In this document: in pieces, positions 1 through 7,841 of the stretch
Layout of the letters: each line of letters starts with the position of its first letter
Position numbering within the stretch: the stretch's first letter is position 1
Virus record (IMG/VR): IMGVR_UViG_3300031787_000740
Coordinates: 1-25,787 of that record
Source of the DNA: a virus
Length of the DNA stretch: 25,787 nt
Strand: one strand, 5' to 3'
Translations under genes and position numbers: made by a program
The notes under the pieces: model-generated
What the model was told of the DNA's origin: nothing
Seen by the model: the letters and a program-made list of their open reading frames with translations, nothing else
Database searches by the model: none

Positions 1-1570
1 CCATACCTGCTGCCATCAGACTGAATAATCCTACTTTTGCTTCACCCTTGGTCAATCGGTCAATTGTGACTTGACGTTCCTTACTATTCATTTCACCCGT
101 TAAGAGTGCTGCCTTGTCCCCATACTGTTCAGCCAAGAACTTGAGCGGAGCAATATAGTTACTGAAGATAAGGATAGGTTTATCGTTATCCAAGAACTCA
201 TCCACCATTTCTACCAATCGTGGAATCTTCTTTTCAATCAAGAAGTTTTGAAGTTTCGGCATGTGACCGATGGTAGGTTTCTCTACCTTCCACCGACCAA
301 AGACTTCTCGTAGTAATTCCTTGTATTGTTTCTGTTCGTCCTTCGTTAATTCTACATACAAGTCATTTCGTTGTTTTGCTGGAAGTTCAGTAAGAATCTG
401 TTCCTTTTTACGACGAATGACCAAATCTTTGGTACGGTCGTGGAGGTCTTGGAGATTACGGGGTGCTTCTCCCTTCCATCCCCCGTAACGTTGGGTAAAA
501 TGGAAGAAGTTGTTGAAACGTTCTTTGTCAAGGAAGTTCAACAAAGCGAACGCTTCGATTGGACGAGACATCACGGGAGTACCGGTGAGGAATAGGCAGT
601 ACTTCGTTTTGATGCCTGGATATTTGCGTCGTTCTTTATACGAACCCAGAATACTCTTTGCTCGTATAGTTTGTCGGTTCTTGAGATAGGTTGCTTCGTC
701 ACAGACTAATAGTTCAAATTCTTGCTTTCGTAAGTCACCGACAACCTTACCCACGGCGTCATAATGGACAATGTGAAACTGATTTGACAGCTTACCATCG
801 TAACTCTTACTGTCCCAGATGGTCGCATCCTTCCCAGTAAACTTCTTGATTTCACGTTTCCAGTTGACCACAACCGACAACGGACAGACAATCACCGTCT
901 TAAGCTGCTTGTGTTGAGCGAATCCGATAGCTTGTGCAGTCTTACCCAACCCAGGCGCATCTGCGATGAGACACCGACCATCTGCTCGTTCGACGAACTT
1001 GACGCCAACTTTCTGGTATGCGTAAAGCTGAAGTTGCATGCCATTGATGTCAAAATCAATATCATCTTTGACTCGTATCTCATCTAAATCTTCACGGCGG
1101 TCTTTGAGCTTTTCCAGTAACTTCAAGACTTTCTCATCACATTGGATATTTTCTTCGCCAAAGACCTTAAACACTTTCGGAAGATGAACTGCTGGAAACT
1201 CCCACGTTTTATTTTCCCCATTCCACTTACGACCGTCTACTTCGTACTTGAAACGTTCCATCAAGGGTGGATTATATGGCATAGCGACAGCCCCCGTTTT
1301 ACTATCAACTAACGTAACGGTGACTTGAACTGATGTTGATGTTTGGGGCTTTTCTACCGCGGGAGTTTGCGTGGTACGGGCAATCTTTAAATGGGAAATG
1401 TCTTCACCAGCCAATACCAGTTTGGCTGCTTCTTTCCAGACTTCGGGAATCCCAATCGTGGTGGTCATCCATTGGAGATATGATTGATTTCGATAATAAA
1501 CAGTCGAAAGCGAATATCCCTTGAATTTTCCCCACGTAAGTATTGCGGTATCAGCTGACGGATGTACCAT
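1..1570 (-). CDS. SNF2-type DNA helicase (partial, C-terminus beyond left edge)
   Basis: ATP-dependent helicase/translocase of superfamily 2, SNF2 type, probably used in phage DNA recombination or repair. The frame is open from the ATG at 1570 to the left edge, so about 523 residues are present and the C-terminus is missing. Visible motifs are Walker A (DAPGLGKT), the Walker B position as DEAT (LLVCDEATYLKN), motif III (LTGTPV), and in lobe 2 PILIFSNY and GLFSLMAAGM. The RYGGWKG and RRKKEQILTELPAKQR stretches recall SMARCAL1-like enzymes. The first ~35 residues hold TWGKFKGYSLSTV and YLQWM, which resemble the short DUF3820-type motif fused to phage helicases and nucleases; I therefore prefer the start at 1570 over the internal ATG at 1468, which would remove it. 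This start overlaps the end of the upstream small gene by 20 nt, suggesting coupled translation. The family is sure; the exact function (UvsW-like or other) is not. Confidence 0.9.
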   Translation of the reverse strand, partial: MVHPSADTAILTWGKFKGYSLSTVYYRNQSYLQWMTTTIGIPEVWKEAAKLVLAGEDISHLKIARTTQTPAVEKPQTSTSVQVTVTLVDSKTGAVAMPYNPPLMERFKYEVDGRKWNGENKTWEFPAVHLPKVFKVFGEENIQCDEKVLKLLEKLKDRREDLDEIRVKDDIDFDINGMQLQLYAYQKVGVKFVERADGRCLIADAPGLGKTAQAIGFAQHKQLKTVIVCPLSVVVNWKREIKKFTGKDATIWDSKSYDGKLSNQFHIVHYDAVGKVVGDLRKQEFELLVCDEATYLKNRQTIRAKSILGSYKERRKYPGIKTKYCLFLTGTPVMSRPIEAFALLNFLDKERFNNFFHFTQRYGGWKGEAPRNLQDLHDRTKDLVIRRKKEQILTELPAKQRNDLYVELTKDEQKQYKELLREVFGRWKVEKPTIGHMPKLQNFLIEKKIPRLVEMVDEFLDNDKPILIFSNYIAPLKFLAEQYGDKAALLTGEMNSKERQVTIDRLTKGEAKVGLFSLMAAGM

Positions 1571-1766
1571 CTTCGACCTTGACGTATGTAAATGTATCTA
1601 CGTCTAATCTCCACCCATCGTTGGGGTCTAATCCTAATAGCCGCATCATTTCTTCGTTAGCGACCACTACTTTGGTGGTCAACTCTTGTTGATACGTTTT
1701 CAATAATTGGTTGTTACTTTCAATTAAATGGCGTAATGCCAATGGAACTGGAACCGTTGCTGTCAT
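1551..1766 (-). CDS. Small protein of unknown function upstream of helicase
   Basis: A 71-residue acidic protein I do not recognise. It has no signal peptide, membrane segment or cysteine. The sequence is predicted mainly helical at the start (ALRHLIESNNQLLKTYQQEL) and contains NEEMMRLLGLDPNDGW in the middle. It is first in the helicase transcription unit, its stop overlaps the helicase start by 20 nt, and an AGGTAG ribosome-binding site lies upstream. A sigma70-like promoter is 26-54 nt before the start codon. Co-transcription suggests it could be a helicase partner, but nothing in the protein shows that. Confidence 0.7.
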   Translation of the reverse strand: MTATVPVPLALRHLIESNNQLLKTYQQELTTKVVVANEEMMRLLGLDPNDGWRLDVDTFTYVKVEDGTSVS

Positions 1767-1791
1767 AATATCTACCTATGGTGTTTAATAA

Positions 1792-1820
1792 AATTTAAAA
1801 TGCCGTTTAATATTTGTCAA
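1792..1820 (-). promoter_or_regulatory. Sigma70-like promoter for small gene plus helicase
   Basis: Minus strand reads TTGACA (1820-1815), a 17-nt spacer, then TAAATT (1797-1792). The -35 is perfect, the -10 matches 4 of 6. It starts 2 nt after the stop of the fibre gene and points at the gene starting at 1766. Same -35 and spacer as the sites at 8949 and 13666, which raises my trust. Confidence 0.6.
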
Positions 1821-1822
1821 GG

Positions 1823-2275
1823 TTATGGAATAGCAGGGATGTTTGGATTTGATGATGTTGGTAAATAATCTGGACATCCTACGCTTGAGTATACATACCC
1901 AGCAGTTTCAATACATACGATACTGAATTGAGAACCAGACGCTCTGTTTGGGTTAACAAACAAAGATAATGAAGTAAATAATCCAGGACATTCTTTTGTT
2001 CCGGGAGGACACACGGTATAACTACTACCCATATCACCTTGTTGACCGGTTACCCCTTGGGCGCCGACAGGCGAAGTACTTGTACAGTCTGACGCAGATT
2101 TGTGAACACCGGTCGTACCACTTGCTGGTGCATTAATGACTGATGTTACGAAAGACGCTGTTGGAACAACAATCGATGCAAATTGTGGTCTACTTGCCGT
2201 AACCGCAGATATCGAATAACTAACGTTTGTGTTTACCACTAAACTTGAATTACCAAATGGAAAATAATATGACAT
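1823..2275 (-). CDS. Small collagen-like, cysteine-rich fibre or tip protein (copy 3)
   Basis: Likely a phage surface/adhesion protein of 150 residues. I chose the ATG at 2275 (MSYYFPFGNSS) because it forms a TAATG overlap with the upstream stop and its N-terminus matches the neighbour starting MRFYPFGSGSA; a longer reading adds six residues that look untranslated. After a Ser/Thr/Ala-rich segment (SYSISAVTASRPQF) there is a short Gly-X-Y stretch (GAQGVTGQQGDMG), then a C-terminal domain. It has five cysteines (ASDC, YTVC, KEC, IVC, VGC), unusual for this window and suggestive of disulphides in an exposed domain. It is the last of three similar genes (2814, 2275, 1823). Function is inferred from composition and context only. 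Confidence 0.7.
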   Translation of the reverse strand: MSYYFPFGNSSLVVNTNVSYSISAVTASRPQFASIVVPTASFVTSVINAPASGTTGVHKSASDCTSTSPVGAQGVTGQQGDMGSSYTVCPPGTKECPGLFTSLSLFVNPNRASGSQFSIVCIETAGYVYSSVGCPDYLPTSSNPNIPAIP

Positions 2276-2805
2276 TAGATGCTGCTCGCGCAAGTGTTGC
2301 CGGTGAGAGTGATAGTTCCAGCGCCATCGGTATTGAATATCGCGTTACTTGTTGGGTCTGATAAACTTGATAGGTTAACTGCGAGTGATGAACATGATGA
2401 ATCATAATATAATACTACTCCGTTCGTTAATGAACTCGCATTGGCGTAATAGGTTTGTGCAAATCCGTAATTACAAGTATAATTTACCCCATTAAATGTA
2501 GCGGTACCAAGAGCGTCTGTGGTGTAGCACACAGTATTAGACCCCGTACTTCTGGCTATAGATAACAGATACACACTATTTCCACGATATCCAGATGGGC
2601 CGGTCGATCCTTGTGGACCCGTTGCACCCGTCTTGGTATAGTTCGACCCACTAGCACCAGTAGACCCAGAAATATTAAGTGCCAAACTCGCGGTATTAAT
2701 TGCTATGGTACCTAAATTATATAAAAACTGTGCCGTTTGTGTTAAGCTTGCACTTACCGCGGTATTGGTAATGCTTATTGGTACATTATGAGGAAAAAAT
2801 TGCAT
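2275..2805 (-). CDS. Small collagen-like fibre or tip protein (copy 2)
   Basis: A 176-residue probable structural protein. It begins MQFFPHNVP, has a Ser/Thr/Ala-rich N-terminal segment (SASLTQTAQFLYNLGTI), then a short collagen-like stretch around residues 47-75 (GSTGASG, then GATGPQGSTGPSGYRG), then a C-terminal domain of about 100 residues with four cysteines (TVC, YTC, SSC, NTC). The order N-terminal anchor, collagen neck, Cys-containing head is shared with the copy at 1823. Its stop and the next ATG overlap as TAATG. The upstream gene ends 8 nt away and an AGGA ribosome site overlaps that stop. I recognise no named family. A receptor-binding or decoration role is inference. Confidence 0.7.
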   Translation of the reverse strand: MQFFPHNVPISITNTAVSASLTQTAQFLYNLGTIAINTASLALNISGSTGASGSNYTKTGATGPQGSTGPSGYRGNSVYLLSIARSTGSNTVCYTTDALGTATFNGVNYTCNYGFAQTYYANASSLTNGVVLYYDSSCSSLAVNLSSLSDPTSNAIFNTDGAGTITLTGNTCASSI

Positions 2806-2813
2806 AAATAATC

Positions 2814-3056
2814 CTAGAAAGCGTCGGAAATACCACCGGGTGCTCCCGTTGGTCCTTTACTACCGGTTGCTCCTTGTGGTCCTTGTACATATATACAAAT
2901 CCCATCAGAACCATTTACACCAGCCACGCCTGTAATAGCTTTCGATGCCGTATAAACTCGTATAGCTGCACTCGCTGTTGCTGCATAACTAGCATACGAA
3001 GCAGTTAATACGGATTGTAAATTTGCTGAACCCGACCCAAATGGATAAAATCTCAT
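2814..3056 (-). CDS. Short collagen-like fibre protein (copy 1)
   Basis: An 80-residue protein starting MRFYPFGSGSANLQS, preferred over a start 18 codons upstream because it lies one base after the upstream stop (TAATATG). The Ala/Ser/Thr-rich segment LTASYASYAATASAA resembles the N-terminal parts of the larger fibres. The rest is Gly-X-Y-like (GVAGVNGSDG, then [16 protein letters not shown]) and the protein ends right after it, with no globular head like those of the two downstream copies. It may be a truncated family member or a short neck protein. It contains a Gly-Ala-Pro triplet, one of only two Gly-X-Pro triplets I found in the window's collagen-like tracts. Confidence 0.65.
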   Translation of the reverse strand: MRFYPFGSGSANLQSVLTASYASYAATASAAIRVYTASKAITGVAGVNGSDGICIYVQGPQGATGSKGPTGAPGGISDAF

Positions 3057-3057
3057 A

Positions 3058-3873
3058 TTATTCTTCTGTGGAGAGAATGTAGAGTGACGCGGTGATATTT
3101 TGTGTAGCACCCGTTCTATTTTCTAATTGATACCCAAGCGTTCCGGTTCCAGTAGAAAGGTTTCCAGCTTCCCACGTGTAGGCTTCCAACACAGGAACAA
3201 ACTTGTATGCAAAACTTCCAGTATCAAAAATAACGTCTGCAATCAATTGTGATGCGGCCGACGAGGCCGTATCGAATGACCGCGTTTGTTCTGATGACGG
3301 AACATCTTCAATTCGTGTTGAATATAGTCTTAACCGTGATCCTGTTGTGGCGCTACCACTTAATATTATAAAACTCTTCTTTGTGGTAATACTACCAGAC
3401 ACGCCATACCCCGTAGTAGGGATAGATGACCGACTTATTATTAATGAAGTGCGGTCGGTGATACTATCTCCAACAACTCCAAAATCATATACTGTTAAGT
3501 TCACCGCTGTAGGACCGAATGAACTACTAATATGATACCATACATCACCATTACTAAACGTGTTTCCGATAATAGGCGGATTTAAATCAAGGCTTAGACC
3601 AGTTCCTTGTATTAAAGAAATATCGGAGATTAATGCAACTGAATCGTTGAGATTGAAATCGGTAGGCCCTCTACTAGCATCAATATTGACACTAGCACTG
3701 TCCGAATATAATCTGATTCGCGTGGTCTTATTTGATTCTGCATTTAATAAAATAAATGCCCCACCGGGACGAGGTGCCATAGCCCCACTTACTATTCCTG
3801 CATAAAATGTAGGAATAGTAAGTGTTCTTCTTGTAAAACTCGCCCCGGCCAATACTCGTTCTAAAATACCCAT
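3058..3873 (-). CDS. Structural protein with an internal duplication, likely baseplate or fibre-associated
   Basis: A 271-residue beta-rich protein with no family I can name. Its two halves look related: AFILLNAESNKTTRIRLYSD near residue 39 parallels SFIILSGSATTGSRLRLYST near 167, and NGDVWYHISSSFGPTAVNLTVY parallels LGYQLENRTGATQNITASLYIL near the C-terminus. This fits two tandem jelly-roll-like domains of about 110-130 residues. It heads the group of small collagen-like genes and overlaps none; the next ATG follows its stop by one base. Upstream, 26 nt before the ATG, is a TATTTATA element of the kind found before other structural genes. A weak AAGAG ribosome site precedes the start. The structural role is inferred from the context and composition. 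Confidence 0.7.
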   Translation of the reverse strand: MGILERVLAGASFTRRTLTIPTFYAGIVSGAMAPRPGGAFILLNAESNKTTRIRLYSDSASVNIDASRGPTDFNLNDSVALISDISLIQGTGLSLDLNPPIIGNTFSNGDVWYHISSSFGPTAVNLTVYDFGVVGDSITDRTSLIISRSSIPTTGYGVSGSITTKKSFIILSGSATTGSRLRLYSTRIEDVPSSEQTRSFDTASSAASQLIADVIFDTGSFAYKFVPVLEAYTWEAGNLSTGTGTLGYQLENRTGATQNITASLYILSTEE

Positions 3874-3899
3874 GTATGTCTCTTATGGAAAGGTACCAC

Positions 3900-3908
3900 T
3901 ATAAATAT
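3900..3908 (-). promoter_or_regulatory. TATTTATA-type putative late promoter element
   Basis: Minus strand reads ATATTTATA, 26 nt before the ATG at 3873. The same element at nearly the same distance precedes several structural genes in this window. Promoter function is inferred. Confidence 0.5.
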
Positions 3909-3934
3909 CTAATTTAACCAATAATAGACAAATT

Positions 3935-4519
3935 TTACCGATAATGGTCACCACCAAGCCACAATACGAAGGACCGACGAGTTCCCTTAGTGACTGGGGC
4001 AACCCGGTGCATCATATAGGATGGGAAAATAACCACATTTCCACGACCCCGTGGGGCTTGAAGTGGACCATCTCCACCCTGCCAGATTTCTAAATCACCG
4101 CCTTCATATTCATCTGGAGCAGCTAATTGTACGGTAATAGACACCTTTCGGAGTGATAACATGCCAGGTCCGATGTCTTGGTGCCATCCATAATGACCAC
4201 CAGCAGAAGCGTGGTATTCGGTGTATTGAATTCCTTCTGGTGCGGTATGTAAATCGAAGTTCCAAAGTACATCATTAGCTTCGATAGCCATTCGCATCAA
4301 CTTATCATATAGCCATTCCCACTTTTCGGTTTGGGGAACCCACTTAATAGATGATGAGCGGATTTGCTTATTCCCACCAGCAGTGGTTGCTTCTTGGAAT
4401 GGGATTTCGCCAACTTCCCGATAAATCTTATCAAGCTCTTGGTCACTAAACCCTTTGTCAAACCAGTAGTAGTTCTGTGAATCTACGTGCTTTTTTGGGA
4501 AAATAAAAGTGTTTTGCAT
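3935..4519 (-). CDS. Fe(II)/2-oxoglutarate oxygenase, prolyl 4-hydroxylase (PKHD) type
   Basis: A 194-residue non-haem iron dioxygenase of the P4Hc/PKHD class, which couples 2-oxoglutarate decarboxylation to hydroxylation of a substrate. The iron ligands are visible as H113-x-D115 (YGWHQDIG) and the distal H171 (FPSYMMHRVAPV), followed by the 2-oxoglutarate-binding Arg in TKGTRRSF (R181 or R182). The length is normal for a single-domain enzyme, with a usual double-stranded beta-helix core from about residue 95 onward. It is the last gene of a five-gene block with three glycosyltransferases and another such oxygenase, 10 nt after the preceding stop, with an AAGGAG ribosome site. The substrate is unknown; phage collagen-like fibres encoded nearby are a candidate. 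The family call is very secure. Confidence 0.93.
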   Translation of the reverse strand: MQNTFIFPKKHVDSQNYYWFDKGFSDQELDKIYREVGEIPFQEATTAGGNKQIRSSSIKWVPQTEKWEWLYDKLMRMAIEANDVLWNFDLHTAPEGIQYTEYHASAGGHYGWHQDIGPGMLSLRKVSITVQLAAPDEYEGGDLEIWQGGDGPLQAPRGRGNVVIFPSYMMHRVAPVTKGTRRSFVLWLGGDHYR

Positions 4520-4529
4520 ACATAACTCC

Positions 4530-5192
4530 TTAGTTAGAATATTTAGAAAAATATATTTCCTTGTCGTTTTCAGTAATCGGGGTAAATTCAGGTAATCTAG
4601 AGGTGATCGACCATTCCGTTACACAAACATTTTTAATTGAATACACTACATCACTACGTTTTGTAAACTCTCTGGTTATAAAATCATCACCAAACCAGAC
4701 TTTTAATTCATTTGGGATAGGCGTCCATCTGTCTCGCTTAAACATAAATAAACACCCCCACCCCGTACCTCGACCTTCTGTATTGACTACTTGAATTTCC
4801 GTATTGTGGACATCCGTAATCATATCTTCACATAAAAAGCAACTCGTAGATAATCCGTAGATTCCGTTTTCTTTATCAGCGTGCGATTGATGTGCAGTTA
4901 ATATATATGGTATCGATGGATTGCACCATACATCGTCGTTTAGAATCATCACATATTCACTCGTAGAGATATCAACTCCTAAGTTCCACGCTGGGTTTAC
5001 ATATATATTTTCTATTTGCTTGTTATACTGTAATTTACTTAAACCCGTTAACATTTCAGTTGGGCAAGAATTCGAATCATTATCTATCAAAATAATTTCA
5101 TTAACCAAACTGCTATTATTTAAATCAACTAGCACTTCTCTAAATCGTCCTAGGTGCTGCTTCCACATCGTGGGTATAACGATAGAGTACAT
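4530..5192 (-). CDS. Family 2-like glycosyltransferase, short
   Basis: A 220-residue glycosyltransferase with a GT-A fold, transferring a sugar from a nucleotide donor. The N-terminus MYSIVIPT and EIILIDND are the usual first and second strands of GT2 enzymes, NPAWNLGV matches the N-x-G region that follows, and MILNDDVW (N85-D87) is the metal-binding DxD position. GTGWGCLFMFKRD and WFGDDFITREF fit the acceptor-side part. It starts one base after the stop of the large glycosyltransferase (TAAAATG) with a GAGG site, so translation is probably coupled. The sugar and acceptor cannot be told from the sequence; it may act on fibre protein or on host surface glycans. Confidence 0.85.
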   Translation of the reverse strand: MYSIVIPTMWKQHLGRFREVLVDLNNSSLVNEIILIDNDSNSCPTEMLTGLSKLQYNKQIENIYVNPAWNLGVDISTSEYVMILNDDVWCNPSIPYILTAHQSHADKENGIYGLSTSCFLCEDMITDVHNTEIQVVNTEGRGTGWGCLFMFKRDRWTPIPNELKVWFGDDFITREFTKRSDVVYSIKNVCVTEWSITSRLPEFTPITENDKEIYFSKYSN

Positions 5193-5193
5193 T

Positions 5194-7014
5194 TTAATCC
5201 TCGTAAATGTAATTTACAAAGTTTTCTTCTGTTCCAAATCGACTTGGTACGCTTAACGGGTCATTTGGGTTGATTCGATATGGATAATCGTCTACGCCAA
5301 GTTCTGCGAATCTTTGTGCAATCCTAGCATTATAATGATACATAATTGTTCTAACTCTACGTTGAATATCTGCCCTCGACAAATCGTGTGTATTCTGACC
5401 CGTGTGATTATTATAAATAAACTGAATGTATCCGAGCTTTGGTATCTTTACAAATTTAGTGTGTAGAAATGTTCGTACAATCAATTCATAATCATCTGCT
5501 ATAGCCAAGTCTCTATTGTGACCACCGACGGCGAAGTACACATCACGACGCCATACTCGTACGTGGTTCGGTACTCCAACAATATGACGAATTGTTTTTG
5601 GGTTGATGTTCGAGGTTAAAGCAACATCCCAATTACATCCCCGATAATTAACTTTTCTATACGTGCCATACCCAAGAGAGAATCCTTCCCCATATGTAAG
5701 CGATACCCAATCTTCGGTTACTTCGACGCTATCATTATAAATAAATCCAGCATCGGGAAACTTATTTGCTGCGTTCATCACATCCATCGAACAGTTGTCG
5801 GTTAATAAGTCGTCGTGGTCCAGTTCTGCGAGCCACTTACCCCGAGTCAAACACGCAGCTCTATATTTTGATTCCCCAATGATTCCCTTGGTCTTTTCTC
5901 TAAAATCATATACTCTAACTCTGGGGTCTTGTGCTGCGATTTGCTCTGCGATTTTTAACGTTTTACCACCATCGGATGAATCGTTAACCATCACCCATTC
6001 CCAATTTTGATAGGTTTGCTCTTTCAACGATTCGTATGTTCGGACTAGCTTAGTTCCTGTGTTATAAATTGGAGTAAAGTACGAAATCAAATGTTCATTA
6101 CTTTGTTCAAGCATTTGATTCATCGCACAATTATATGCGATATCTCCGATATTCTGTTGCGTTGGAGGAACAGTCATCCACTTTTTACGTACTTCTAAAT
6201 TTGAATAACACAGATTTGGAAACTTTTTATAATCATCCGATACGGTAATAATAGAATCGGGTTTGACGTTTATTAAAATATTGTTTAACTGTGCATCATC
6301 CTTGGCGTACGTGACATCTAAACTAACATCTTCGTACCCCAAGTAATTTATACTTTCAAGCTTTGGCTCATCAGGACCAATATATAATACCTTTGGTACT
6401 CTAGCTTTCTTGACAGCTGTTAAGTAGTTGTAAAAACACAGTACCTTGTGGATAAAGTGAAACTCATCGGGTACAAGATTATATAAAGGTTCAATAAATC
6501 GACCGTCCGCATCATACCCACCTTCATATGTTTTTAGACTATACAGAGATGTATGTAAGGCATATTGGGCAGAATCTATATGACGGAGCTTCATATGTTC
6601 TGGGCCTACCTTACGAATCTCTAATCCCGTAAAATCATTTCCACCGACATATTGTTCAAACACAAATCCTTTCTTGGTTGGATTTTGTTGAATCGCTTCC
6701 AGTAATTCAGTATAGAAGTCTGGGTGTAGGATGTTATCATCATCTAGAATTGAGACGAATCCTTCTTCAATCCCCGCCACTATCGTACTGATTTGCGGAT
6801 AAAGATAATCAGTCCCATTACTTTTAAGAAAATAAAACCGTGTTTGGTTATTTTGCAGTCGGTTTAACAGCTCCGCATCAATATCCTTAAGTGTAGTAGT
6901 ATCAAATAACAAATGCCAAACCACATCAAATGGGCTTGGAAATACCGTTTGTTTAATTTTTTCTAGATTATGTAACCGAGTACATCTAGTAAATAAATGT
7001 AATTTTAACACCAT
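5194..7014 (-). CDS. Two-domain glycosyltransferase (tandem GT-A domains)
   Basis: A 606-residue protein carrying two glycosyltransferase-like domains. The first (about 1-200) has SILDDDNILHPDF (DDD at 91-93) as its DxD site. A linker domain (about 200-300; KVLYIGPDEPK, SIITVSDDY) joins it to a clear GT2 domain (about 308-520) with ISYFTPIYNT, QNWEWVMVNDSSDGG, the metal site LAELDHDD (398-402), and the catalytic-base region AIADDYELIVR. It starts with an excellent AAGGAG ribosome site, 7 nt after the GT17-like gene. Two catalytic domains in one chain suggest stepwise addition of two sugars, as in other bifunctional GT2 enzymes. The donor, acceptor and real activity of the N-terminal domain are unknown. 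Confidence 0.88.
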   Translation of the reverse strand: MVLKLHLFTRCTRLHNLEKIKQTVFPSPFDVVWHLLFDTTTLKDIDAELLNRLQNNQTRFYFLKSNGTDYLYPQISTIVAGIEEGFVSILDDDNILHPDFYTELLEAIQQNPTKKGFVFEQYVGGNDFTGLEIRKVGPEHMKLRHIDSAQYALHTSLYSLKTYEGGYDADGRFIEPLYNLVPDEFHFIHKVLCFYNYLTAVKKARVPKVLYIGPDEPKLESINYLGYEDVSLDVTYAKDDAQLNNILINVKPDSIITVSDDYKKFPNLCYSNLEVRKKWMTVPPTQQNIGDIAYNCAMNQMLEQSNEHLISYFTPIYNTGTKLVRTYESLKEQTYQNWEWVMVNDSSDGGKTLKIAEQIAAQDPRVRVYDFREKTKGIIGESKYRAACLTRGKWLAELDHDDLLTDNCSMDVMNAANKFPDAGFIYNDSVEVTEDWVSLTYGEGFSLGYGTYRKVNYRGCNWDVALTSNINPKTIRHIVGVPNHVRVWRRDVYFAVGGHNRDLAIADDYELIVRTFLHTKFVKIPKLGYIQFIYNNHTGQNTHDLSRADIQRRVRTIMYHYNARIAQRFAELGVDDYPYRINPNDPLSVPSRFGTEENFVNYIYED

Positions 7015-7021
7015 GCTCTCC

Positions 7022-7840
7022 TTATACTGAATAATAATACTCTGGCGTATTAAATAATTCTTTAAGCTCTTGCGTCAAGTTATCTTTGATTCCATACGTT
7101 ACGGGTCTACCAAAAATATCTTCAAACTTTGAAATCTTATCTAAGAAATACTCATCTGGCTGATTTTGATAGTGCATTAGCTCAGAATGAGAAAAGTTGT
7201 TTAATTTCTTTCGTATAGATGGTAACCCACCCAAATAACTGAAATGCCACGCTGCATCATAAATAATCTTCTTAAATCCCGACATTGGACTGTTTCTCAT
7301 CCCTTGAACAGAATTTAAATGTGCCGAATAATATTCAAATTCTGTACCCGCAAAATCATAATAATTCTTCTTAGTAAATAATTGCGGGCCTGGTATTGTC
7401 GTTTTATTATCTACGTAATTTACATAAAAGTAATTGTTTGTCATCATAAACGTGACCGGCTTTCCGTGGTCATATATGAACCGCTTGTCGTAAAACTCAT
7501 CCGTGTCACTTATAATGATAATATCATCGTCCAGTTGGTCGGCGATAAATGAATTAAGCTGTTCTCGTAGCTTCCATTCATTTATCCACGGACCTTGTGG
7601 CCACGTATATTCAATCCCTTTTGATACGTGTTCAAACTCACGATTAACCAAATATGTTATTTTGTCTTTATTTTTTAGTTCGTCACGAATTGTGGGAAAT
7701 ACCAATTCTCTATCTTCCCCATAAAAGTTTTTGTCTGCTTCACATATTACAAACTGGTCTACTTTGTCATCGTAATATGCCAGACGCTTCTTTAGTAAAT
7801 CAACCTCGTCCGAAAAGATAACACAATCAATTACCTGCAT
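7022..7840 (-). CDS. Family 17-like glycosyltransferase
   Basis: A 272-residue protein with the features of GT17, the family of beta-1,4-N-acetylglucosaminyltransferase III. It opens with VIDCVIFSDEVDLLKKRLAY and VDQFVICEAD, the usual start of the family. SDTDEF (111-116) is the acidic metal-binding site, and DAAWHFSYLGG (about 196-205) is the WHxSY motif near the end of the domain. Bacterial and phage members exist and their acceptors are mostly unknown. It starts one base after the stop of the upstream oxygenase (TAAAATG), with a weak ribosome site, so coupling is likely. The family call is good; N-acetylglucosamine transfer is only the best-known activity of the family, not shown here. Confidence 0.85.
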   Translation of the reverse strand: MQVIDCVIFSDEVDLLKKRLAYYDDKVDQFVICEADKNFYGEDRELVFPTIRDELKNKDKITYLVNREFEHVSKGIEYTWPQGPWINEWKLREQLNSFIADQLDDDIIIISDTDEFYDKRFIYDHGKPVTFMMTNNYFYVNYVDNKTTIPGPQLFTKKNYYDFAGTEFEYYSAHLNSVQGMRNSPMSGFKKIIYDAAWHFSYLGGLPSIRKKLNNFSHSELMHYQNQPDEYFLDKISKFEDIFGRPVTYGIKDNLTQELKELFNTPEYYYSV

Positions 7841-7841
7841 T

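Noticed and set aside
270-1524. Short frames on both strands over the helicase
   Set aside because: The minus frame from 1570 to the left edge is open and carries all SNF2 motifs; the short frames have none.
3935-3999. Terminator after the prolyl-hydroxylase-like gene
   Set aside because: The ACCAATAATAG and ACCGATAATGG segments just after the gene are direct rather than inverted repeats, so no hairpin forms.
5412-5743. TATTTATA matches inside the two-domain glycosyltransferase as promoters
   Set aside because: They fall in the coding sequence for Phe-Ile-Tyr-Asn, with no gene start nearby; taken as background matches.
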